Of a DNA stretch of 64,000 bases, positions 9,901 through 18,313 are shown piece after piece (the stretch's first letter is position 1; each line of letters starts with the position of its first letter). The notes under the pieces are model-generated. The model searched no databases. It was not told where the DNA came from and saw nothing but the letters and a program-made list of their open reading frames with translations. The stretch is from an uncultured Bacteroides sp. GTDB lineage: Bacteria > Bacteroidota > Bacteroidia > Bacteroidales > Bacteroidaceae. A program made the translations under genes and the position numbers. The stretch is taken from NCBI GenBank assembly GCA_947646015.1, contig CANSEY010000007.1:97494-161493 (forward strand), given 5' to 3'.

Positions 9901-10344
9901 TGCAGCACCTACCATAGCATCCGAAACTTCAACTTTAGAGATCGCAGCTGTTAATTTTCTACGTTCTAGGGTTTGATATCCTGTTACAACTACATCTCCC
10001 AATGTATGTGCTGAAGTTTGAAGTACGATTCGGTAGCTTTTTTTGTCGCTCTGAAGAACTATAACTTGTTCTTCAAATCCGATGTAGCTACAATGAATAC
10101 GGGTTACTTTATCCGGAACGGAAAGAGAGAATTTACCATCGATATCTGTAATAGTACCTAGCGATGTCTGGGATGCTCCTGCCTTTTTCAGTTCATCCGT
10201 ATGAACGTAGACCGAAGCACCAATCAACGGTTCGTTATCTTCACCAGAGATTACTACCCCGGTGATAGTACGATTAGCCGCACTGGCCATTGCCAGTGCG
10301 TTAACAAGGAAGCATATAATAATGCAAAGATGTTTTTTATTCAT
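7000..10344 (-). CDS. SusC/RagA-like TonB-dependent outer-membrane transporter
   Basis: About 1114 residues from the ATG at 10344 (an in-frame TTG three codons earlier is less likely). Order of domains: signal peptide; carboxypeptidase-regulatory-like domain (TITGVVISGEDNEPLIGASVYV to DIDGKFSLSV); plug with the SusC signature (ALTGQIAGVSVTNTSGAPG, IRIRGTASMNG, PLWVLDGIPLEG, ILKDAAATAIYGARAANGV); then a long beta-barrel ending in the aromatic SVTFNLSLNF. It imports a substrate captured by its SusD partner, powered by TonB/ExbBD. It lies between the metalloprotease gene (33-base gap) and the susD-like gene (15-base gap), all on the minus strand. The ligand cannot be read from sequence. Confidence 0.95.
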   Translation of the reverse strand: MNKKHLCIIICFLVNALAMASAANRTITGVVISGEDNEPLIGASVYVHTDELKKAGASQTSLGTITDIDGKFSLSVPDKVTRIHCSYIGFEEQVIVLQSDKKSYRIVLQTSAHTLGDVVVTGYQTLERRKLTAAISKVEVSDAMVGAAKSIDQALTGQIAGVSVTNTSGAPGSPAKIRIRGTASMNGTQDPLWVLDGIPLEGTDIPKMDNKSSDNDIVNIGQSSIAGLSPNDIESITILKDAAATAIYGARAANGVIVVTTKRGRTGKPVVNFNTKLTYTPNLETSRLNLLNSEEKVNLELQMMKEAPFNKWGFYPIPVYSEKGGVAAILKQYNLMDIYREKGWEGLTSEAQNAINRLKSINTDWNDILFRDAITQEYNISISGGSEKVTYYNSLGYTLENGNIPGVSLSRFNLTSKTSYQINKLLKVGVSIFANRRKNTTFLTDTYGLTNPVYYSRIANPYFEPFDNNNNYLYDYDVVTGSMPDLLQGYNILEERENTSNKSITTAINSIFDIELRFNDQWKVTSQVGVQWDQLSREEYAGTNSFNLRNQRENSAYYKGNDRIYLIPEGGMLKSTNSTTSQITWKVQGEYKNTFNDIHNIQIMAGSEIRKNWYENQASTGYGYDPKTLTFKNLEFRDSKQANEWKLKTKSFKENAFASFYANGSYTLMDRYTLGGSVRMDGSDLFGVDKKYRYLPIYSVSGLWRISNEPLINQFKWIDNLALRLSYGLQGNIDKNTSPFIVGTYGNISILPGSNEESITINSAPNSKLRWEKTASYNTGIDFSVFNQAINLSVDYYYRKGTDLIGNKMLPLENGFTSMAVNWASMKNQGIEINLQTRNIATKDFSWYTSFNFAYNQNKVLKVMTEKDQVTPSLEGYPVGAIFTLKTKGIKSETGQIYIENKDGEAVTIEELFQMADKGNLDGEYSIGVDKETERGFYSYAGTSDAPYTGGFMNTFNYRNWELNLNFSYNLGAHVKTDPTYYIADPDPGRNMNRDILDRWTPENKNGKFPALTSLNTNPADYYLFSTRRDLYKSLDIWVKKLSYIRLQNIRLAYHFPSEWLHKLNIGGATVGLEARNLFVFGSSYKNYMDPESMSNLYSTPVPKSVTFNLSLNF

Positions 10345-10377
10345 TAATTGCAAATAAACGTAAGTGATTGAATCGAA

Positions 10378-13008
10378 TTATTTAATACCTAAAGCTGTAT
10401 TGATACGTAAAATCATATCTTCGTAATGATAACGTGTTGCTGTATCAGACGTTCCGAGGCGGCTCTGCAATAATTTCTTAATCCGCAGTAACTCTCCGCG
10501 TTTTACGGATATTGCATCCGAGATACGATTCAGTTGACTACCGTAGAAGTTGAGAACTCGGTGAGCTCCCATTTTATCTTCTTGTCGGAGCGAACGTTGT
10601 TCGGCCGCATAGCAGCTACAGAAAGGAGTGGCATGATCGAGCAAGAAATGATCGTCTGCAATCTTTTTATTGATTTTCACAGCTTCGGGCTCTGCGGCAG
10701 CTGTGAGTAATGCATCCAGAAAGTTTTTTTGCAAAGAGCGTTCCATCACATTGGGAATACCTCCTCGTTCGGTAATGCCGAAAATATTCTTGTGGAGTCC
10801 GTCCATTAGTTCCACTACGGTAAACGCTTTTTTTCCATTGACTGATTCATTTTCAATCATACGCATCAGACGGGTGTTGCCAAGCAAGTCCCAAAGGATG
10901 TAGGCTTGTGCATTCTTTAGTATCTGCGTCGGGGCGTTTTCTTGTTGTCCAACCGGGGTGTTACGGAGCAAATAGGTATATTTTCCTACTTCCGTATCGA
11001 ACAACCATTTAGGATAAGTCAGTACTTCATCTGTCAGAAACTTCAAGGAAGCCTGTTGCTTCTCTTTCTCAACGAATGTGTAGGTCTGGACACCATCTCC
11101 TATGACTGTATTTTCGATATAGATGCCACCAATGTTGGCCAGTACGTGATACAGATAGTTGTTCCATTGATTGATAATTGCGTAATAGAGGCGTGAGGCT
11201 TCTTCGTAAGTCTGCCCTTTTTCTCCGGTAGTAGTCCATTGAAGGATTTGCGGAACGATGCGTTTCAGGTTGTCAATGCCAAGTAAGGAAGAACGGACAG
11301 GATCATCGCCTAAATCTTCATTCTGTGCACGTGGATCAACGGCATCACGTACATCCTGTGCTTCACTATATTTATAAAGACGGTCGGTATGCTTGCTCAG
11401 GAAATCAAATAAGATATCTTTTTCTTCTTCCGGACTATTTTTTCCGTACCAGCGATATCCATATTCGATGGCAAAGATATCGTAAGGACCGATATGCGGG
11501 GAAAGAACCTTCACGCCATCTCCCGGTTGGGCTATGTAGTTGAAGCGGGCATAGTCCATAATAGAAGAAGCGGTGGAATTTAATCGGGAAGTGAACGTTG
11601 CGGAACGTAAGGAATCAGTTGGGAACGCTGCCGATCCCATCATGTTGTGACGCAATCCCAAAGAGTGCCCTACCTCGTGGCAGGCAACAAAGCGGATAGC
11701 ATCGCCCAATAGTGAATCCGGCAACTGCACGCTGCGTGCTTCCGGGCAAACAGTTCCGGTCTGTACTGTAATCCATTCGCTTACCATAGAGAGCACATTG
11801 TGCCACCACATGATGTCTGCTTCCAGAATCTCTCCGGAACGGGGGTCTAACAAAGAAGGTCCCATCGCATTCTTCTTTTCCGAAGCTGCGTAGGTCAGTA
11901 CGGAATAGTTCACGTCATCCATATCTATTTCCATACTATCGGTAACTTCAATGGCGATGATTGCATTCTTGAATCCGGCTTTTTCAAAAGCGATCTGCCA
12001 GTCTTCAATACCTCTTTTTATATATTTGCGCCATTGATAAGGTGTGGAATTGTCGATATAGAATACGATTGGTTTGGCGGGTTCTACCATCTTTCCTTTC
12101 AGGTAAGCCTCCCGGTCTTCCGGTTTGGGTTCCATACGCCAACGGGTGATAAACTGCTTTTTATCCGTTCTTTGCTGTGCATCGCTGAAACTCAATAGCG
12201 GATTGGTGAAATAACCTATTTTCTGATTATCAAAACGTCCCATCATCGGAGTTTCAGGTAGCAGAAGGATAGAAGAACTGACTTCTACCGTTACATATAC
12301 GCTTGTTGTTCCTTCTGTCACTTTAGTAGTCAGCTCGGAAGTGGCAACTACATTGTTCGGAAAGGATTTCACGGATAAGATACGTGATAGATTTTTAATA
12401 GCCGATGTTCCCAGATTGATATTGGTAAATACATTATTAATGCTGGTTTCCGTACCGTCATAGATGTCGTTGATCTTGATCACCAATGCTGTAGAGTCCT
12501 GATTGACAGCCTCTATCTTGAATGCGGCAATAAGCGGTGATATAAAATTGTCCTTAACCGAACGGAAAATAGCATCCGTCTGAGGAGCCAGAGGTAACGG
12601 GCGTTGTTGGCGGAACATCAGTTTCCCGGTTGCTTTGTCCCATTCCATGCAAATCATTTGATTTTCATAATTTACACCCCGGTTTACTCCAGCATCGTTC
12701 AATTCAGCCGGTACTCGTTGTAACTTGTTGACAACAAGTAAATCGCGCCCTAGCAATGATGTGGGAACCTCAAAATAATAATCGTTCTTTTTTTGATAAA
12801 CGGCAAACATCCCTTTTTTAACACTGCTGCCTTCCACTAATTTCTCGTAGTCGCTTTTTACTCTCTCTTCTTCTGAATTTTTTTTCTTTTTCTTTTTGAA
12901 CCAACTCAGATTTTCTGTAGCAGGGGTAGTTGCAAGTGCTGAGTACGCTTCTCCACTCAGCAATATACATGCAATGACCGCTGCCATTACCTTTACATAC
13001 ATTCTCAT
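10378..13008 (-). CDS. Secreted zinc-dependent metalloprotease (metzincin; DUF5117/DUF5118-type)
   Basis: 876 residues with an N-terminal signal peptide (to about residue 25) followed by a strikingly Lys-rich stretch. The zinc site is HEVGHSLGLRHN at residues 444-455 (ligands His444, His448 and His454, catalytic Glu445), followed by a Met-turn candidate SSIMDYARF. Upstream regions match the DUF5118-DUF5117 layout of Bacteroidetes zinc-dependent proteases, including YYFEVPTSLLGRDLLVV, KPIVFYIDNSTPYQWRKYI and DDVNYSVLTYA. It is the first gene of an operon with susC- and susD-like genes, so it probably trims protein or peptide for uptake. Located in the periplasm or at the surface. No adjacent regulator is present. 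Confidence 0.88.
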   Translation of the reverse strand: MRMYVKVMAAVIACILLSGEAYSALATTPATENLSWFKKKKKKNSEEERVKSDYEKLVEGSSVKKGMFAVYQKKNDYYFEVPTSLLGRDLLVVNKLQRVPAELNDAGVNRGVNYENQMICMEWDKATGKLMFRQQRPLPLAPQTDAIFRSVKDNFISPLIAAFKIEAVNQDSTALVIKINDIYDGTETSINNVFTNINLGTSAIKNLSRILSVKSFPNNVVATSELTTKVTEGTTSVYVTVEVSSSILLLPETPMMGRFDNQKIGYFTNPLLSFSDAQQRTDKKQFITRWRMEPKPEDREAYLKGKMVEPAKPIVFYIDNSTPYQWRKYIKRGIEDWQIAFEKAGFKNAIIAIEVTDSMEIDMDDVNYSVLTYAASEKKNAMGPSLLDPRSGEILEADIMWWHNVLSMVSEWITVQTGTVCPEARSVQLPDSLLGDAIRFVACHEVGHSLGLRHNMMGSAAFPTDSLRSATFTSRLNSTASSIMDYARFNYIAQPGDGVKVLSPHIGPYDIFAIEYGYRWYGKNSPEEEKDILFDFLSKHTDRLYKYSEAQDVRDAVDPRAQNEDLGDDPVRSSLLGIDNLKRIVPQILQWTTTGEKGQTYEEASRLYYAIINQWNNYLYHVLANIGGIYIENTVIGDGVQTYTFVEKEKQQASLKFLTDEVLTYPKWLFDTEVGKYTYLLRNTPVGQQENAPTQILKNAQAYILWDLLGNTRLMRMIENESVNGKKAFTVVELMDGLHKNIFGITERGGIPNVMERSLQKNFLDALLTAAAEPEAVKINKKIADDHFLLDHATPFCSCYAAEQRSLRQEDKMGAHRVLNFYGSQLNRISDAISVKRGELLRIKKLLQSRLGTSDTATRYHYEDMILRINTALGIK

Positions 13009-13046
13009 TAAGTCCTTTTACTTTTAATTATTATTAAAAACAGCCG

Positions 13047-13054
13047 CAAAAGTA
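13047..13054 (-). promoter_or_regulatory. -7 element of the metalloprotease-SusCD operon
   Basis: TACTTTTG on the minus strand matches the Bacteroides -7 consensus TAnnTTTG and lies 39 bases upstream of the metalloprotease ATG. The surrounding DNA is very AT-rich. No convincing -33 TTTG was found at the expected distance. Confidence 0.5.
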
Positions 13055-13173
13055 ATAATATTAATAATATAATGATTACAGTTTAGTTGCGAATATAATA
13101 ATAAAAGGAATTATTAACTAGGTTCATCTGCTATCATTCTTCCCGGATATTTCGTAATCTAGTTGGAATAATG

Positions 13174-13181
13174 TACATTTG
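13174..13181 (+). promoter_or_regulatory. -7 element upstream of the M23 peptidase
   Basis: TACATTTG matches TAnnTTTG. It lies 26 bases before the chosen ATG at 13207, which argues against the more upstream ATG at 13171 because that codon would overlap the promoter. A weak -33 candidate (TTTC) is about 20 bases upstream. Confidence 0.55.
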
Positions 13182-13206
13182 CAGGAGTAAAAAAGTGAAG
13201 AAGATA

Positions 13207-14859
13207 ATGAAAAGATATATTGCTGCTTTATTATTGGCCTGTTGCGTGGAGGGGGATGCACAGGAAAAAAAGCAGGCTGCCTTTGTGCCACCTTTCGACT
13301 TTCCCCTTACATTGAGTGGAAACTTCGGAGAAATTCGTTCCAATCACTTTCATGGCGGATTAGATTTTAAGACGGGAGGAACAATCGGCAAACCGGTTCG
13401 GGCACTTGCTGACGGGTATATCTCACGTATACGTGTCACCAATGGTTCGGGGTATGTGCTTGACGTCTGTTATCACAACGGCTATTCCACTATCAACCGC
13501 CATTTGAGCGCTTTTCTGTCTCCCATTGCCGAAAGGGTAAAGAAACTTCAATATGAAAATGAGAACTGGGAAATAGAAATCATCCCCGAACCCGATGAAT
13601 ATCCGGTGAAAGCCGGACAGCGGATTGCGTTGAGCGGGAATACCGGATACTCATTCGGACCACATCTTCATTTGGATGTATTCGAGACGGAGACGGGAGA
13701 CTATATCGACCCTATGCCTTTCTTTAAAAAGAATCTGAAAGATACACGTGCCCCGAAAGCGGATGGTATCATGCTTTTTCCGCAGCTTGGCAAAGGAGTG
13801 GTCAGTGGAAGTCAGGAAAATAAAACGATTCTGCCGAACAGTGAACATCCGGTGGAAGCATGGGGGGTAATCGGCACAGGTATCAAAGCGTATGACTACA
13901 TGGACGGGGTAAATAATCATTATGGAGTGTATTCCGTAGTGCTTACGGTAGATGGTGCCGAAGTGTTCCGTAGTACCGTAGACCGCTTTTCGCAGGAAGA
14001 AAACCGAATGATAAACTCCTGGACGTATGGGCAGTACATGAAATCCTTTATTGATCCCGGAAATACATTACGGTTGTTGAAAGCCTCGAATGATAACCGT
14101 GGCTTGGTAACGATTGACGAAGAACGGGATTATCAGTTTCAATATACACTGAAAGATGCTTTTGGCAATACTTCCCGCTATCACTTTACGGTACGTGGCA
14201 AGAAACAGCCGGTTGAACCGTTGAATCATCGGGAGAAATATTTCTTTGCCTGGGATAAGACGAATTATCTGCAGGAACCGGGCTTGAGTCTGATTGTTCT
14301 GAAAGGGATGCTATATGATAATGTACCTCTTCAATATCAGGTAAAAGCGGATAGCGGAGCGGTTGCATTTACCTATCAGTTGAATGATAAGCCGGTCCCG
14401 CTACATGCAAGCTGTGAACTGCGAATCGGATTGCGGCGCAAACCGGTGGCGGACACTACGAAATATTACGTGGCGCGAGTGACCCCTAAAGGGACTAAAT
14501 ACAGCGTAGGAGGGAAGTACGAAGATGGATTTATGAAAGCATCTATTCGTGAGCTGGCTACATATACGGTTGCTCTGGACACTGTTCCTCCGGAAATTAT
14601 ACCTGTTAACAAGAACCTGTGGGCACGAAACGGAAAGATTGTCTATCGGCTGAAAGATGAAGGAGCAGGCATCGCTTCTTATCGGGGAACGATTGACGGT
14701 GAATATGCACTTTTCGGTCGTCCCAATATTGTAAAGTCTTACTGGGAATGTGTGCTTGACCCGAAACATGTGAAGAAAGGCGGCAAGCATACCGTAGAAA
14801 TGACTGTCACGGATGCTTGTGGAAATCAGACCGTTTCGAAGGAAACTTTTGTTTGGTAA
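13207..14859 (+). CDS. M23 family metallopeptidase (LytM-type, envelope)
   Basis: 550 residues from the ATG at 13207. The open frame extends to 13171, but that start would overlap the promoter and lacks a signal peptide. The signal is MKRYIAALLLACC, where LLAC could serve as a lipobox. The peptidase domain is N-terminal: the first zinc-ligand motif is in SNHFHGGLDF and the second is HLHLD, with the fold strands GYISRIRVTNGSGYVLDV and GQRIALSGNTG between. The remaining 350 residues are beta-rich and probably a binding or scaffold region. It likely cuts peptidoglycan cross-links or another peptide in the periplasm. The following C69 peptidase gene starts 20 bases later, so co-transcription is likely. 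Confidence 0.87.
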   Translation: MKRYIAALLLACCVEGDAQEKKQAAFVPPFDFPLTLSGNFGEIRSNHFHGGLDFKTGGTIGKPVRALADGYISRIRVTNGSGYVLDVCYHNGYSTINRHLSAFLSPIAERVKKLQYENENWEIEIIPEPDEYPVKAGQRIALSGNTGYSFGPHLHLDVFETETGDYIDPMPFFKKNLKDTRAPKADGIMLFPQLGKGVVSGSQENKTILPNSEHPVEAWGVIGTGIKAYDYMDGVNNHYGVYSVVLTVDGAEVFRSTVDRFSQEENRMINSWTYGQYMKSFIDPGNTLRLLKASNDNRGLVTIDEERDYQFQYTLKDAFGNTSRYHFTVRGKKQPVEPLNHREKYFFAWDKTNYLQEPGLSLIVLKGMLYDNVPLQYQVKADSGAVAFTYQLNDKPVPLHASCELRIGLRRKPVADTTKYYVARVTPKGTKYSVGGKYEDGFMKASIRELATYTVALDTVPPEIIPVNKNLWARNGKIVYRLKDEGAGIASYRGTIDGEYALFGRPNIVKSYWECVLDPKHVKKGGKHTVEMTVTDACGNQTVSKETFVW

Positions 14860-14879
14860 ACTATTAAAATGTATTATAT

Positions 14880-16520
14880 ATGAAGAAAAGAATCATTCTA
14901 TCTGCTGTCCTGTCTTTGGCGGCTCTGGCGAATTCTTTCGCTTGTACGAATCTGATTGTCGGCAAAAATGCCTCGACTGACGGTTCGACTATTGTTTCCT
15001 ATTCAGCCGACTCGTATGGTCTGTTCGGTGAGCTTTATCATTATCCGGCTGCTACATATCCCAAAGGGACTATGTTGAAAGTCTATGAATGGGATACGGG
15101 TAAGTATCTGGGCGAAATCGAACAGGCACGCCAGACTTATAATGTGACTGGCAATATGAATGAATTTCAAGTGACTATCGGTGAAACCACCTTCGGTGGA
15201 CGTCCGGAACTGGCAGATTCTACCGGAATCATTGACTACGGAAGTCTGATTTATATCGGATTGCAACGTTCACGTTCCGCCCGCGAGGCGATCCGTATCA
15301 TGACTGACTTGGTACAGCAATATGGCTATTATAGTGGAGGTGAATCGTTTACGATTGCCGATCCGAATGAAATCTGGATTATGGAAATGATCGGTAAGGG
15401 ACCGGGGGTACGTGGTGCTGTCTGGGTGGCTGTACGTGTACCGGATGATTGTATTTCGGCTCATGCCAATCAATCCCGTATCCATCAGTTTGACATGAAT
15501 GACAAAGAAAACTGTATCACTTCTCCGGATGTGATTTCCTTCGCTCGCGAGAAAGGTTACTTCAATAGTGTGAACAAGGATTTCAGCTTTGCTGAGGCTT
15601 ATGCGCCACTTGATTTCGGTGCCCGTCGTTTCTGCGAAGCCCGTGTGTGGAGCTATTTCAATAAATTTACTGATCATGGGAATGACTATCTTCCTTATAT
15701 AGAAGGAAAGACAGATACTCCGATGCCTCTTTTCGTAAAGCCGAACCGTAAACTTTCCGTACAGGATGTGAAAGATATGATGCGTGACCACTACGAAGGA
15801 ACACCGCTTGATATTTCCAATGATTTCGGTGCCGGTCCTTATAAAACCCCGTATCGTCTTTCTCCACTGAATTTCAAGGTAGGTGATAAGGAGTATTTTA
15901 ACGAACGTCCGATTTCGACTCAACAAAGTGGCTTCGTATTTGTTGCACAAATGCGTGCCAACAAGCCGGACCCCATAGGCGGCGTTCTTTGGTTTGGAGT
16001 GGATGATGCGAATATGGCCGTATTTACTCCTGTTTATTGCTGTACGACGAAAGCCCCGTTGTGCTATACACGTGTAGATGGCGCAGACTACATCACGTTC
16101 TCCTGGAATTCCGCTTTCTGGATTTTCAACTGGGTGTCTAATATGGTCTATCCGCGTTATGATCTGATGATCGGTGACGTGCGTGCAACTCAGAAAGAGA
16201 TGGAAACGACCTTTAATAATGCGCAGGAAGGTATTGAAGAAATGGCAGCCAAATTGCTGGCAAAAGATAAGAATGCCGCAATCGCTTTCCTGACTAACTA
16301 TACCAATATGACCGCTCAGAGTACTTTTGATACTTGGAAGCAACTGGGCACTTTCCTGATTGTGAAGTACAACGACGGAGTAGTGAAGCGCGTGAAGGAT
16401 GGACAGTTTGAAAGGAATTCTATCGGACAGCCTGCCGGTGTCATTCGTCCGGGATATCCGAAGGAGTTTCTGGAGGAGTATGTGAAGCAGACTGGAAAAA
16501 GATACGAAGTGCCTGAATAA
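14880..16520 (+). CDS. C69 family peptidase/dipeptidase (Ntn-hydrolase), secreted
   Basis: 546 residues. The N-terminal 21 residues form a Sec signal ending NSFA, and the next residue, Cys22, begins CTNLIVGKNASTDGST, the nucleophile motif of the C69/PepD family. Cleavage after Ala21 would expose the catalytic Cys as the new N-terminus. Other family blocks are GETTFGGRPEL, GESFTIADPNEIWIMEM and AHANQSRI. The length suits full-size C69 dipeptidases. It is expected to hydrolyse dipeptides in the periplasm, fitting the M23 peptidase 20 bases upstream. A strong terminator follows. Confidence 0.9.
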   Translation: MKKRIILSAVLSLAALANSFACTNLIVGKNASTDGSTIVSYSADSYGLFGELYHYPAATYPKGTMLKVYEWDTGKYLGEIEQARQTYNVTGNMNEFQVTIGETTFGGRPELADSTGIIDYGSLIYIGLQRSRSAREAIRIMTDLVQQYGYYSGGESFTIADPNEIWIMEMIGKGPGVRGAVWVAVRVPDDCISAHANQSRIHQFDMNDKENCITSPDVISFAREKGYFNSVNKDFSFAEAYAPLDFGARRFCEARVWSYFNKFTDHGNDYLPYIEGKTDTPMPLFVKPNRKLSVQDVKDMMRDHYEGTPLDISNDFGAGPYKTPYRLSPLNFKVGDKEYFNERPISTQQSGFVFVAQMRANKPDPIGGVLWFGVDDANMAVFTPVYCCTTKAPLCYTRVDGADYITFSWNSAFWIFNWVSNMVYPRYDLMIGDVRATQKEMETTFNNAQEGIEEMAAKLLAKDKNAAIAFLTNYTNMTAQSTFDTWKQLGTFLIVKYNDGVVKRVKDGQFERNSIGQPAGVIRPGYPKEFLEEYVKQTGKRYEVPE

Positions 16521-16554
16521 TCGTTATTTTATTTATCATAATACTATATATAAT

Positions 16555-16594
16555 GTCCACATCATTTCAGCTTTGTAGATGATGTGGACTTTTA
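16555..16594 (+). terminator. Intrinsic terminator after the C69 peptidase
   Basis: Perfect 11-bp stem GTCCACATCAT / ATGATGTGGAC with a 13-base loop, followed directly by TTTTATT. It lies 34 bases after the stop and closes the M23-C69 unit. Confidence 0.88.
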
Positions 16595-16669
16595 TTATAT
16601 TGATAATCAGTTGGTTTTCTGTATAACTTTTGTCCATCCCAAATATTAGGAATCTTTGTTGTTACTGCC

Positions 16670-16677
16670 TACCTTTG
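16670..16677 (+). promoter_or_regulatory. -7 element of the TPR/HTH regulator gene
   Basis: TACCTTTG matches TAnnTTTG. It lies 28 bases before the ATG at 16706, so the leader would be about 20 bases. No strong -33 TTTG is seen at 19-21 bases. Confidence 0.55.
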
Positions 16678-16705
16678 TCCCATTCTATTTTAATTATTGA
16701 CTACT

Positions 16706-18280
16706 ATGCGAATTATCTTTGTAATATATTGTTTGCTTATACCTACTCTTTTTTTCTCTTGCCGGTCTTCATTGCCTACCGGAGTTGAAGTAGAAGAAGT
16801 AAACTACTTGATGGAAAAGGGAGATAGTTGCCGTCAGGCAGATAATGAGGAGAACGCTATTATTTTTTATTATCGTTCATTGGAGTTGGCCAAGCAAATA
16901 AACGTTCCGATGCTTGAAGCTACAGCTAGCAGTCGTTTGGCTATTATTTACTTATATCGCGAACTTTATTATGATGCGCTTGATTTGTTTCGAAAAGCTG
17001 TATCTATTTATGCTTTGGCAGGAGAAGATGCCGAGCAAGCAGTGGCACTGCGCAACATTGGGCGTACTCATTTGATGCTCCATCATTCAGATAGCATAGC
17101 TTGTTATTATGAGCAGGCGATTGAGGTAGCTTCTCACTTGGAGGATAAGGAATTGTTGCGTAGTATATCTGCAGAATTGGAAGCTATCTATTCAAAAGGT
17201 GGATTCTATCATTTCTCATCTCGTTTGATGTTAAAGTTCTTGGATAGTGTCTCTGACGAAGCCTTTTCAAGTTTGATAGCGGGTGAGTCTTATATAAGCA
17301 TGAGGAATACGGAACAGGCACGAGTTAGATTGAAGAAAGCTACTCAGACAAGTGATATGTATATTTGTTCGAGTGCATATCAATTATTATATGAAATTGA
17401 AAAAAAAGCAAAACGTCCCGAAATAGCTGTTGAGTATGCCGAGTCTTACATTCAATGCAGAGATTCGCTTGATAAACAGCTTTCTGCTTCTTCGACGATT
17501 CGTGCATTAGGGCAGAATTATGAGAAAGAACGACTTAAATCGGAAAATCAGCGGTTACAGAATGAGCAGCTTCGTAGGCGGATGCATTATCTAATAATAC
17601 TTTCACTCTCTTTCTGCTTACTTGTTGCAGGATTGGTTTGGTATTATCGAGAGAAGTGGAAAAAAGAGAAAGTGTTGGCTGAAGTCATGCAACAACTACG
17701 AGATAATGAGAGCCAAATCGAAAGTTATACTGCAGTAATAGAGAAAAATAAGCGTATCATTAGTGATCTGAAAGGAGATCAACGTAGAAACGCTGCATTA
17801 TTGCGCGAGGAACAAAGTAAATCAACCAACTATGAGAATCTGAAGAGCGAAAATTTGTTGCTTATGAAACAGTTGCATATACTACACTCTGACCGGGAAG
17901 AAATATTACAGCGGCTTCAGATGGGATCAACTTCATCTATTTCTTCGCAACGGATTGCTGCTTTTACACAATTTTGGTTGTTGAAGAGTGAACCTTATTA
18001 TGGCATAATAGAAACACAGGAAGAGTGGAACCGAGTTTTTGAGCTCGTAGATATGTTTTATGGGGATATTTCAGCAAAACTCAATGTTTGTGAATTATTA
18101 AATGAACACGACAGAAGAGTTTGTTATTTACTTCATGCAGGGCTTGACAACTCGACTTTAGGGATATTGTTCAATATAGATAATACTTCTGTTACAAAAT
18201 CAAAACAACGTATTAAGAAGAAACTAGGACTTGGCCCGAATGATTCATTGGAAGCATTTTTTGCTGAGAATAAAAGATAG
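16706..18280 (+). CDS. Membrane-anchored TPR protein with C-terminal HTH (putative regulator)
   Basis: 524 residues from the ATG at 16706 (an in-frame TTG at 16697 is ignored). The N-terminal signal ends FFSCRSS, suggesting a lipid-anchored or exported N-terminus. TPR-type helical repeats fill about residues 30-270 (NAIIFYYRSLELAKQ, DALDLFRKAVSIYALAGE and following). One membrane segment (YLIILSLSFCLLVAGLVWYY) is at about 295-315. A long coiled coil follows, then a C-terminal region ending NVCELLNEHDRRVC and SVTKSKQRIKKKLGL that resembles a LuxR-type HTH. The layout, a periplasmic TPR sensor joined to a cytosolic DNA-binding tail, is known in Bacteroides. The two propeller genes immediately downstream are plausible partners or targets. 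Confidence 0.75.
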   Translation: MRIIFVIYCLLIPTLFFSCRSSLPTGVEVEEVNYLMEKGDSCRQADNEENAIIFYYRSLELAKQINVPMLEATASSRLAIIYLYRELYYDALDLFRKAVSIYALAGEDAEQAVALRNIGRTHLMLHHSDSIACYYEQAIEVASHLEDKELLRSISAELEAIYSKGGFYHFSSRLMLKFLDSVSDEAFSSLIAGESYISMRNTEQARVRLKKATQTSDMYICSSAYQLLYEIEKKAKRPEIAVEYAESYIQCRDSLDKQLSASSTIRALGQNYEKERLKSENQRLQNEQLRRRMHYLIILSLSFCLLVAGLVWYYREKWKKEKVLAEVMQQLRDNESQIESYTAVIEKNKRIISDLKGDQRRNAALLREEQSKSTNYENLKSENLLLMKQLHILHSDREEILQRLQMGSTSSISSQRIAAFTQFWLLKSEPYYGIIETQEEWNRVFELVDMFYGDISAKLNVCELLNEHDRRVCYLLHAGLDNSTLGILFNIDNTSVTKSKQRIKKKLGLGPNDSLEAFFAENKR

Positions 18281-18313
18281 AATATATTGTTTCACTTTTA
18301 ACATAAAACTATC

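Noticed and set aside
15270-16343. 357-codon minus-strand open frame opposite the C69 peptidase
   Set aside because: Antisense shadow produced by codon bias in the real gene.
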